From Sphingomonas tagetis (GTDB lineage Bacteria; Pseudomonadota; Alphaproteobacteria; Sphingomonadales; Sphingomonadaceae): 64,000 bases of DNA. The position numbers and the translations under genes are program-made. Numbering within the stretch: the stretch's first letter is position 1; every line of letters begins with the position of its first letter. The stretch is from assembly GCF_024211275.1 (NCBI RefSeq), contig NZ_JAMLDX010000018.1, forward strand, positions 24,121-88,120. Direction: 5' to 3'. Below, one piece after another: positions 34,315 to 41,262 of the stretch. The notes beneath the pieces were generated by a model. The model did no database searches. It was not told where the DNA came from and saw only the letters and a list, made by a program, of their open reading frames with translations.

Positions 34315-35124
34315 ATGCGCATCGCGGTCGAACACCTGACTCAATATCGCTTCAGCGAGCCGCAGTCGCGGCTGGTGCAGATGCTGCGGCTGACGCCGGG
34401 CGACACGCTGGACCAGACCGTGCTGACCTGGCGCGTCGATATCGACTGCGACGTGCGGCTGCGCGATACGGTCGACGGCTTCGGCAACAAGGTGACGATG
34501 CTCTATGCCGAGGGGCCGATCGAGGACATCGCGATCATCGTCGCCGGGCAGGTGCTGACCACCGAATCGAACGGCGTCGTGCGCGGTAGCCACGAGCCGC
34601 TGCCCGAAGGCCTGTTCCTGCGAACCACCCCGCGGACCCTGAGCAACGAGGCGCTGACCGCCTTTGCGCGCGACTCGTTCGGCAACGGAACCGACACGCT
34701 CGACCAGCTGCACCGCTGGAACGCGGCGCTGGCGAAGCGTTTCCCCGGCGTGCCGGACTTGCCCGATGGCGGGCTGTCCGCAGCCGAGGTGTTCGCCGCG
34801 CCCGAGCCGAGTTCGCGCGATCTGGCGCATATCTACATCGCCGGCGCGCGCGCGCTCGACGTCCCCGCGCGCTACGTCTCGGGCTATCGCCAGCATGAGG
34901 GCGGCGAGAGCGCGCCGCATGGCTGGGCCGAGGCGTGGGTCGACGGTCTCGGCTGGGTCGGCTTCGATCCCTCGGCGGGGATCAGTCCCGACGAAGGCTA
35001 TGTCCGCGTGGCGGTGGGGCTCGACGCGCCGGGCGCGGCGACGATCGCCGGTTCACGGCTGGGACAGGGCAAGGAAGAGATGGCGGTCGACCTGCATGTC
35101 GACCGGCTGGGCAGCGACGCTTAG
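34315..35124 (+). CDS. Transglutaminase-like protein with Ser at the catalytic Cys position
   Basis: A 269-residue cytoplasmic protein with the N-terminal beta domain (MRIAVEHLTQYRFSEPQSRLVQ) and the transglutaminase-like core. Homologues carry GVCQDFAH; here the aligned segment is PSSRDLAH, so the nucleophile is Ser167 (TCG at 34813-34815). The other triad members appear intact: His202 in PHGWAEAW and Asp218 in GFDPSAG. The only Cys lies at DIDCDVRL in the beta domain. It may be a pseudoenzyme, a binding protein, or a Ser-based variant. Its stop overlaps that of bpt. Confidence 0.85.
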   Translation: MRIAVEHLTQYRFSEPQSRLVQMLRLTPGDTLDQTVLTWRVDIDCDVRLRDTVDGFGNKVTMLYAEGPIEDIAIIVAGQVLTTESNGVVRGSHEPLPEGLFLRTTPRTLSNEALTAFARDSFGNGTDTLDQLHRWNAALAKRFPGVPDLPDGGLSAAEVFAAPEPSSRDLAHIYIAGARALDVPARYVSGYRQHEGGESAPHGWAEAWVDGLGWVGFDPSAGISPDEGYVRVAVGLDAPGAATIAGSRLGQGKEEMAVDLHVDRLGSDA

Positions 35125-35897
35125 GCCAGCTCGCGCACCGGCATCGGCGCCATGATCGTCGGCTGCTCATTGTCCGCCAGCCGCGACCAGCCATTGGGGC
35201 CGAGCACTTCCATCGGCCGATAGCGGGTCTTGTACTGCATTCGCTCGCTGCCCTTCACCCAATAGCCGAGATAGACATAGGGCAGGCCGGCATTCCGGGC
35301 GCGGATGATGTGATCCATGATGATCAGATTGCCGAGGCCCTGGCGTTCGGGATGATCGGCGGCGAAATAGCTGTAGATCATCGACAGGCCGTCGGCCTGC
35401 TGGTCGGTGATGCACGCCCCGACCAGTTCACCGCCCAGCGCCGCCGGTTCGCGATATTCGATGACATAGGTGCCGACCGGCGACTGTTCGACCATGTCGG
35501 CATAGTCGGTCTCGTCCATCTGCGTCATGCCGCCGCCGGGATGCCGCGACGAGAGATAGCGGCGGAGCAGATCGAACTGCTCGTCGGTCGCCCAGGGGCG
35601 GCAGGCAGTGACTTCGAGGTCGGCGTGGCGCCGGATCAGCTTGCGTTGGGTGGCATTTGGCTGGAACTCGTCGGTGACGACGCGGACCGAAAGGCAGGCG
35701 TTGCAGCCGACGCAGCTCGGACGATAGGCGACCGATTGACTGCGTCGAAAACCGATGCGGCCGAGCGCGTCGTTGAGTTCGCCCGCATGCGGCCCCGTCA
35801 GCTCGGTAAAGATCTTCCGTTCCTGCCGGCCCGGCAGATACGGGCATGGCGACGGGCTGGTCACGAAAAACCGTGGAAACCGCGTGAGTGCCGTCAC
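35121..35897 (-). CDS. bpt: Aspartate/glutamate leucyltransferase (aminoacyl-tRNA-protein transferase)
   Basis: A 258-residue GNAT-fold transferase that moves Leu (or Arg in relatives) from tRNA to N-terminal Asp/Glu, making N-degrons for ClpS-ClpAP. CPYLPGRQERKIFTEL and CVGCNACLSVRV are the N-terminal cysteine motifs, and YVYLGYWVKGSERMQYKTRYRPMEVL is the conserved C-terminal block. The start is GTG 35897. Bpt and eukaryote-like arginyltransferase (Ate) cannot be fully separated by eye; Bpt is usual in this group. clpA is at the left end of the window. Confidence 0.9.
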   Translation of the reverse strand: MTALTRFPRFFVTSPSPCPYLPGRQERKIFTELTGPHAGELNDALGRIGFRRSQSVAYRPSCVGCNACLSVRVVTDEFQPNATQRKLIRRHADLEVTACRPWATDEQFDLLRRYLSSRHPGGGMTQMDETDYADMVEQSPVGTYVIEYREPAALGGELVGACITDQQADGLSMIYSYFAADHPERQGLGNLIIMDHIIRARNAGLPYVYLGYWVKGSERMQYKTRYRPMEVLGPNGWSRLADNEQPTIMAPMPVRELA

Positions 35898-36157
35898 CCG
35901 CTCTAACCCCTACCCGCCCAAAAAACGCTTCGTAATCGGGGGCATTATGGAGCGAGGCAATCGTGATGAAAAGGCGATTCACCATCAAAATGGGTTAACG
36001 CTTAACTTACGATCCCCGCGCGTTTCGTCCCCCGGATCGAACGTGTCGGCGCGGTTATAACGGAGCGGTGAATCGGTAGGAAAGGGCGGCGCGACTCGGT
36101 TCGGCGCGCGTGTGATTCGTTTCGTCCACAAGCTGTGGAAAACGTGGATAAGGAAGG
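35898..36157. other. Gene-free region with DnaA-box-like, GANTC and TTAAC motifs (candidate replication origin or regulatory hub)
   Basis: 260 bp without a gene, with an AT-richer stretch near 35935-36015. Two DnaA-box-like 9-mers abut: TGTGGAAAA (36134-36142) and CGTGGATAA (36143-36151), each one mismatch from the consensus reverse complement. A convergent TCGTCCACA lies at 36122-36130. GANTC sites are at 35976, 36070, 36093 and 36114. GTTAACGCTTAAC (35994-36006) resembles CtrA half-sites, with 3-bp rather than 7-bp spacing. Function is not shown. Confidence 0.4.
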
Positions 36158-37402
36158 TCAGGCCAGTTCGATCAGCCTGACCTCATACCCTTCCGCCTGA
36201 AGCGCCGCGTTCAGCCGTTCGAGATGCGCGCGGTCGCGCGTCTCGCATTCGACGTCGAGGCTGAGGCCCTTGGCCGGCAGGTTGGTGAAGATGCGCTGGT
36301 GCGAGAGTTCGAGGATGTTGACCGTCTGCTCCTGAAAGATGCGGGCGACCTGATAGAGCGCGCCGGGCCGGTCCTGCAGCCGGATGCGCAGACGGGCGAG
36401 CCGGCCCGAGCGGGCGAGATCCCGCAGCAGCACATTGGCGAGCAGCCGCGTGTCGATATTGCCGCCGGTCAGGATGATGCCGACGGTCTTGCCGCGGAAC
36501 CGCTCGGGCGCGGTCATCAGCGCGGCGAGACCTGAAGCGCCGGCGCCCTCGACCACGGTCTTTTCGATCTGGAGGATCAGGCTGACCGATTCCTCGAGGC
36601 TGCGCTCGGTGACGAGCAGGATGTCATCGACCAGCGCCTCGACGATGCGCGAGGTGATGCTGCCGGGGTCGCGTACCGCGATGCCCTCGGCCAGCGTGTC
36701 GCCGCCGATCGGCTCGTGCTCGCCCTTGACGAGATTGTACATCGACGGGAACAGCTCGGCCTGCACGCCGATCACCTCGATCGGGTGACCCGCGGCCTTG
36801 GCCACCGTCGCCATGCCCGAGATCAGCCCGCCGCCGCCGATGGGCACGACCAAAGTGTCGATCTGCGGCGCATCGGCGAGCATTTCGAGCGCAACCGTGC
36901 CTTGTCCCGCGATGATGCGCGGATCATCGAACGGGTGGACGAAGGTATAGCCGTTCGACGCCTCGAGCTTGCGGGCATGGGCATAGGCTTCGTCGAAGCT
37001 CTCGCCTTCGAGGATCACCGAGGCCTTGTGCCCTTCGGTCTGCATGACCTTCACCGTCGGGGTCGGCTTGGGCATCACGATCGTGACCGGGATGCCGAGG
37101 CGGTGGCCGTGATAGGCGAGGCCCTGCGCATGGTTGCCCGCCGAGGCTGCGATCACGCCCTTGGCGCGTGCCGCGTCGTCGAGCTGAAGCAGCGTGTTGA
37201 GCGCGCCGCGCTCCTTGTACGCCGCGGTGAACTGGAGGTTCTCGAACTTGAGCCAGACATCGGCGCCGGTCAGGTCCGACAGCGTCTTGCTGTGCAGCGT
37301 CGGGGTGCGGACGACCGAACCCATAATCCGCTCCGCCGCCGTGTGAACGTCGGAGAGCGCGACCGGGAGGTCGTTCGGAGCGGGGACTGCCTGCGTTGCC
37401 AT
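36158..37402 (-). CDS. ilvA: Threonine ammonia-lyase
   Basis: A 414-residue PLP enzyme deaminating threonine to 2-oxobutyrate for isoleucine synthesis. The PLP lysine is K63 in AAYKERGALNTL, ASAGNHAQG is the cofactor loop, and IGGGGLISG binds phosphate. A single C-terminal ACT-like domain (about 330-414, DRPGALYQVARIFQEQTVNILELSHQR) suggests allosteric control. This one-ACT form is shorter than E. coli IlvA (514). A catabolic TdcB-like role is possible but less likely with the ACT domain. Confidence 0.9.
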   Translation of the reverse strand: MATQAVPAPNDLPVALSDVHTAAERIMGSVVRTPTLHSKTLSDLTGADVWLKFENLQFTAAYKERGALNTLLQLDDAARAKGVIAASAGNHAQGLAYHGHRLGIPVTIVMPKPTPTVKVMQTEGHKASVILEGESFDEAYAHARKLEASNGYTFVHPFDDPRIIAGQGTVALEMLADAPQIDTLVVPIGGGGLISGMATVAKAAGHPIEVIGVQAELFPSMYNLVKGEHEPIGGDTLAEGIAVRDPGSITSRIVEALVDDILLVTERSLEESVSLILQIEKTVVEGAGASGLAALMTAPERFRGKTVGIILTGGNIDTRLLANVLLRDLARSGRLARLRIRLQDRPGALYQVARIFQEQTVNILELSHQRIFTNLPAKGLSLDVECETRDRAHLERLNAALQAEGYEVRLIELA

Positions 37403-37498
37403 GGCGACCGCCTAGACCATCTGGCGCGGCGGGGGAACACCGCCTATTCGAATGGGCATTGAAGCGCAGCTTTCGCCGCGCCTTCGCGGAGAAACCCG

Positions 37499-39181
37499 TT
37501 GCGTCCTGTCGTTTCGCTTGCCCTGATTTCGCTGCTGCTCGCCAATCCCGCGCTCGCCGATGCGCTGGTCGACAATATCGACGGCATGACGCTGGACGAA
37601 CGGGGCGAGGTGGTGCGCTTCACCGGCATCCTGATCGCACCGGACGGCAAGGTCGTGAAACTGCTCAAGCGCGGCGACAAGCGGCCGGAGAAGCTGGATT
37701 GGCGTGAAGACCTCAAGGGCCGCACGGTGATCCCCGGCATGGTCGATGCGCATGGCCACGTCATGGATCTGGGGTTCCGGGCGATGGCGCTCGACCTGTC
37801 GGCGACCACCTCGCTGGCGCAGGCGCAGGATGCGATCCGGCGCTATGCCGCCGAGAATAGTCAGCGGCCGTGGCTGGTCGGGGGCGGATGGAACCAGGAG
37901 GTCTGGGCACTCGGCCGCTTCCCGACCGCCGCCGAGCTGGATGCCGCGACCGGAGAGAAGCCCGCCTGGTTCGTGCGCGCCGACGGCCATGCCGGCTGGG
38001 CGAACAGCGCGGCGATGCGGATCGCCGGGATTACCGCCACGACCAAATCGCCCGCCGGTGGCCGCATCGAACTGGCGGCGGGCAAGCCGGGCGGGGTGTT
38101 CGTCGATGCGGCGATGGCGCTGATCGAGAAGTCGCTGCCCAAGCCGACGCCACGCGACCGCAACGCCGCCTTCATCAAGGCGCAGGACATTTTGCTGAGC
38201 CAGGGCGTGACCGCGTCCGCCGACATGGGAACGACGCTGGACGACTGGATGACCTATCGCCGGATGGGCGATCTCGGCATCCTGCGCATGCGCATCATGA
38301 GCTATTCCGCGGGGGTCGAGGTGGCGCTGCAGGTCGGCGGGAGCGGGCCGACGCCGTGGCTCTATGCCGACAAATTGCGGATGGGCGGGATCAAGCTTTA
38401 TCTCGACGGAGCGCTGGGGTCGCGCGGGGCGTGGCTCAAGGCGCCCTACGCCGATGCGCCGGGGAACAGCGGCCAAGGAAATACTGGACTCCCGTTTCTG
38501 ACCGATGCGCAGCTGCTTAACTCGATCGCGCGCGGGGCGATGGATAATTTCCAGATCGCGATGCACGCGATCGGCGACCGCGCCAACAAGCAGGCGCTGG
38601 ATGCGATCGACGAGGTGTCGGACACCTATAATGGCGACCGGCGCTGGCGGATCGAGCATGCGCAGATCGTCGATCCGATCGATCTGCCGCGGTTCGGCAA
38701 GCATGGCATCATCGCCTCGATGCAGCCGGTGCATCAGACCAGCGACGCGAAGATGGCCGAGGCGCGGCTGGGGTCGGCGCGGCTGGGCGGCGCTTATGCG
38801 TGGAAGTCGATGCTGGGTAACAAGGCGCGGCTGGTATTCGGATCGGATTATCCGGTGGAGAGCCCCAATCCCTTCGCCGGATGGGCCGTGGCGTTCACCC
38901 GGCAGGACGCGCAGGGTCAGCCGTTCGGCGGTTGGCGGCCGGAGGAAGCGGTGAGCCGCGAGCAGGCGTGGCGAGCCTTCACGATCGACGCGGCGTTTGC
39001 CGGCTTCGGCGAGAAGCAGTTCGGGCATCTCGCACCGGGGATGCGGGCGGATTTCGTGGTGGTCGACCGCGATCCGCTGCTGGTCTCGCCCGCAGAGTTG
39101 CGGACGACGGTGGTGTTCGAGACGTGGGTCGGCGGCGAGCGGGTGTTCCGGCGCGGGCAGGGGGCTGCGCAGGGGCGCTGA
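37499..39181 (+). CDS. Exported YtcJ-like amidohydrolase
   Basis: A 560-residue protein with a signal peptide (RPVVSLALISLLLANPALA). The metal site is DAHGHVMDLG; later motifs are GIKLYLDGALGSRGAWL, MHAIGDRANKQALD, EHAQIV and FGSDYPVESPNP with the catalytic Asp. These match the YtcJ group of metal-dependent hydrolases, whose substrates are mostly unknown. I chose TTG 37499 because GGAGAAA lies upstream and it gives an intact signal peptide. It is divergent from ilvA. The conserved 20-mer begins 10 bp past the stop. Confidence 0.85.
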   Translation: MRPVVSLALISLLLANPALADALVDNIDGMTLDERGEVVRFTGILIAPDGKVVKLLKRGDKRPEKLDWREDLKGRTVIPGMVDAHGHVMDLGFRAMALDLSATTSLAQAQDAIRRYAAENSQRPWLVGGGWNQEVWALGRFPTAAELDAATGEKPAWFVRADGHAGWANSAAMRIAGITATTKSPAGGRIELAAGKPGGVFVDAAMALIEKSLPKPTPRDRNAAFIKAQDILLSQGVTASADMGTTLDDWMTYRRMGDLGILRMRIMSYSAGVEVALQVGGSGPTPWLYADKLRMGGIKLYLDGALGSRGAWLKAPYADAPGNSGQGNTGLPFLTDAQLLNSIARGAMDNFQIAMHAIGDRANKQALDAIDEVSDTYNGDRRWRIEHAQIVDPIDLPRFGKHGIIASMQPVHQTSDAKMAEARLGSARLGGAYAWKSMLGNKARLVFGSDYPVESPNPFAGWAVAFTRQDAQGQPFGGWRPEEAVSREQAWRAFTIDAAFAGFGEKQFGHLAPGMRADFVVVDRDPLLVSPAELRTTVVFETWVGGERVFRRGQGAAQGR

Positions 39182-39190
39182 GCGCCCGCG

Positions 39191-39210
39191 GTTGACGAAG
39201 TTGACAGTTT
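39191..39210 (-). repeat. Conserved 20-mer next to the 11-bp array, copy 2
   Basis: Exact reverse complement of the 20-mer at 31788-31807. It sits just after the amidohydrolase stop and 25 bp from the start of the nearest array unit (39235 on the minus strand). Confidence 0.9.
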
Positions 39211-39224
39211 TGGCGGGTTGTCGG

Positions 39225-39378
39225 GCGGAAGCGACTGCGAGGCGACAGCTTTGCGCCGGGTTGGCGACGGGGAGGCGACAGTCACGCGACACCGGCGCGA
39301 CAAGTGAGCGACGGTTACGCGACAGCGGCGCTACGGCGAGGCGACGGTAGGGCGACAGGGACGCTACTGGTTGGGGAC
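39225..39378 (-). repeat. Array of 14 degenerate units with strict 11-bp period, inverted copy
   Basis: Read on the plus strand, units end in GCGAC or a variant at 39235, 39246, 39257, 39268, 39279, 39290, 39301, 39312, 39323, 39334, 39345, 39356, 39367 and 39378. Every step is exactly 11 bp. Variant ends are GCGCC, GCTAC and GGGAC. On the minus strand this is GTCGC plus six variable bases, as at 31590-31773. The unit next to the 20-mer starts GTCGCTTC in both arrays. Confidence 0.88.
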
Positions 39379-39452
39379 GTCCGCGCGGATCAGGTGCGTA
39401 TTGACGCTGGGTTGGGGGCTGCGGCTCCATCTACCAGTGTAGAACAGAGATT

Positions 39453-39466
39453 TTCCAACATTGGAA
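39453..39466. repeat. TTCCAA-CA-TTGGAA palindrome, second copy
   Basis: Same 6-bp arms as at 2912-2925, again preceded by TT and followed by G, but with centre CA. It lies between the 11-bp array and palindromic repeat B2. Confidence 0.5.
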
Positions 39467-39557
39467 GGGTGTGGTGCGGCCGGTTGCGTGCTGCTGTGGA
39501 TGTTCGTTCGACCCGCCAGGTCGGCGATGGTCAGCCGTCCAAGTTGCCCCAACCACC

Positions 39558-39665
39558 CGTCATCCCGGCCTTGTGCCGTGATCCAAGGCCCCTGAGGCAA
39601 TGTCGATGGAGGCGATAGGGCCGCACCCGCCGCACCGTGGATCCCGGCACGAGGCCGGGATGACG
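39558..39665. repeat. Palindromic repeat family B, copy 2
   Basis: Arms 39558-39585 and 39638-39665 (28 nt each) are complementary at 26 of 28 positions around a 52-nt centre. The arm begins CGTCATCCCGGCCTTGTGCC. It is the outermost part of the right composite element, mirroring 31363-31466. No gene is seen in 39182-39750. Confidence 0.88.
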
Positions 39666-39750
39666 AAGATAGGGAAAGGCCGCTTGCGAACCCATTGTTG
39701 ATGTCCGCGCAATCAGGCACTTTCAGCGGAAGCCGACGGGGACATGAGAG

Positions 39751-40116
39751 ATGCTTGCCAAGGACGATGCTGAGCATGCCGTGCCGTCCATGTTACATGG
39801 CATGTTGAGCAAAGTGGCGGATGCTTTCGCGGCGGGAGACTACCTCTTGCAGGATCACGCCATTGAGGGTGTGAAGCCAATCGATCCGACAACGGCAGGG
39901 TGGATTGCGAAGAGTATCGCCGCATACGGAGACAGTTTGACGGCGTTGCATCCATCTACATGGGACCGCTCGATATATCGATGGATGGACGGTTATTGGG
40001 ATTTGCTCGTCGATCTAAGCACAACGCGTGAGCGAGTGAGCGACCTAACCCTGCACGCAAAGCTGCACGACACCGAGCCGCTGGCTCTAGAGATTGAGTC
40101 GGTGCACGTCCCCTAA
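39751..40116 (+). CDS. Small acidic protein, possibly DUF7668 family
   Basis: A 121-residue soluble protein without signal or membrane segment. Visible blocks are LHGMLSKVADAFAAGDYLLQ, GVKPIDPTTAGWIAKSIAAYGDSL, STWDRSIYRWMDGYWDLLVDL and SDLTLHAKLHD, ending in VESVHVP. This order fits what I recall of DUF7668; the assignment is tentative. Base composition looks less GC-rich than its neighbours, and it follows a palindromic repeat, so acquisition by transfer is possible. A GAGAG ribosome site precedes the ATG. Confidence 0.6.
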   Translation: MLAKDDAEHAVPSMLHGMLSKVADAFAAGDYLLQDHAIEGVKPIDPTTAGWIAKSIAAYGDSLTALHPSTWDRSIYRWMDGYWDLLVDLSTTRERVSDLTLHAKLHDTEPLALEIESVHVP

Positions 40117-40184
40117 GCGGCATTCGCAAGAAGTGCCGACGGTCGACTTGCCACCCCACAGTGCCGGACGCCTCACACCTTCGC

Positions 40185-40224
40185 CAAAAAATATGGCCGC
40201 GGCATCCTTGCGGACCCGCGGCCA
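40185..40224 (-). terminator. Rho-independent terminator of ctrA
   Basis: On the minus strand, TGGCCGCGG / CCGCGGCCA (9 bp, 14-nt loop) is followed by TATTTTTT, about 28 bp past the ctrA stop. Confidence 0.88.
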
Positions 40225-40251
40225 CACGCCCCCGCGTGGTAACTCGTTAGT

Positions 40252-40959
40252 TCAGGCGACTTCGGCGACCGGCGCCGCGGCCTCGTCGGGCTCGCGCAGC
40301 ACATAGCCGCGGCCCCAGACGGTCTCGATGTAATTCTCGCCGTCGCACGCCATGCTGAGCTTCTTGCGCAGCTTGCAGATGAACACGTCGATGATCTTGA
40401 GCTCGGGCTCGTCCATGCCGCCATAGAGGTGGTTGAGGAACATTTCCTTGGTGAGCGTCGTGCCCTTGCGGAGCGAAAGCAGCTCCAGCATCGCATATTC
40501 CTTGCCGGTCAGATGGACGCGGGCGCCGTCGACCTCGACGGTCTTGGCGTCCAGGTTCACCGCCAGCTTGCCGGTCTTGATCACCGACTGCGAATGACCC
40601 TTCGAGCGGCGGACCACGGCATGGATGCGGGCGACCAGCTCCTCGCGGTGGAACGGCTTGGTGACATAGTCGTCGGCGCCGAAGCCGAACGAGCGCACCT
40701 TGCTGTCCATCTCGTTGATGCCCGACAGGATCAGCACCGGCGTCTGCACCCGGGCGACGCGCAGCTTCTTGAGCACGTCATAGCCGTGCATGTCGGGCAG
40801 GTTGAGGTCGAGCAGGATGATGTCGTAATCGTACAGCTTGCCCAGATCGAGGCCTTCCTCGCCCAGATCGGTCGTGTACACGTTGAAGCCCTCGGTCGTG
40901 AGCATGAGCTCGATCGCCTTGGCGGTCGTCGGCTCGTCTTCGATCAGCAGCACGCGCAT
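40252..40959 (-). CDS. ctrA: Cell-cycle response regulator CtrA
   Basis: A 235-residue OmpR-type regulator controlling cell cycle, motility or stress genes in alphaproteobacteria. The receiver has the acidic pocket E8/D9 and phospho-acceptor D51 in IILLDLNLPDMHGYD. The DNA-binding domain includes LTGKEYAMLELLSLRKGTTLTKEMFLNHLYGGMDEPELKIIDVFICKLRKK, near-identical to CtrA of other groups. The start MRVLLIEDE at 40959 is the family start; in-frame codons up to 41004 are not expected to be used. The C-terminus ends in an acidic/Ala tail. Confidence 0.95.
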   Translation of the reverse strand: MRVLLIEDEPTTAKAIELMLTTEGFNVYTTDLGEEGLDLGKLYDYDIILLDLNLPDMHGYDVLKKLRVARVQTPVLILSGINEMDSKVRSFGFGADDYVTKPFHREELVARIHAVVRRSKGHSQSVIKTGKLAVNLDAKTVEVDGARVHLTGKEYAMLELLSLRKGTTLTKEMFLNHLYGGMDEPELKIIDVFICKLRKKLSMACDGENYIETVWGRGYVLREPDEAAAPVAEVA

Positions 40960-41008
40960 CGCTGGTTCCCCTGTGGTTGCGCAGCCCCCTGTGACCCGCA
41001 ACACGACT

Positions 41009-41088
41009 GATTCATTAACCTAAGCAGGTCTGAAGGCAAAAGGTTAATTTTGTGCTAACCGGCCTGACTCCACGAGTCGCGGGGAATC
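41009..41088. promoter_or_regulatory. ctrA promoter region with a CtrA-box and four GANTC sites
   Basis: TTAA-N7-CTAAC at 41044-41059 is one mismatch from the CtrA box, and it also reads as TTAG-N7-TTAAC on the minus strand. GANTC methylation sites occur at 41009 (GATTC), 41066 (GACTC), 41074 (GAGTC) and 41084 (GAATC). A TTAACC half-site is at 41015. This suggests autoregulation and CcrM/GcrA control, as known for Caulobacter ctrA. The remaining 303-bp gap (40960-41262) is shared with the TonB receptor leader. Confidence 0.6.
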
Positions 41089-41262
41089 CCTCAGCGCTGT
41101 TTGCGGCGCGGCGTTGCGCCGCGGACACAGGTTTATGACCCATTCGTGACGCCGCGTTTTTCGCATTTGCTAACGATGGCGGGGCGTGGTTAGTTTCGCT
41201 TGTTTCGATTTCGACGCGGCGCGGGAAACGCCGCAGATGCGAACGAACCATAGGGGGCTCAT

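Noticed and set aside
36122..36136. Terminator of ilvA formed by TCCACA-AGC-TGTGGA
   Set aside because: The palindrome has no U-tract on the minus strand and its sequence fits DnaA-box-like motifs better.
31363..39665. Composite transposon model for the 8-kb block
   Set aside because: No transposase or integrase gene and no target-site duplication were seen; the enclosed genes look like core genes, so simple transposition is not supported.
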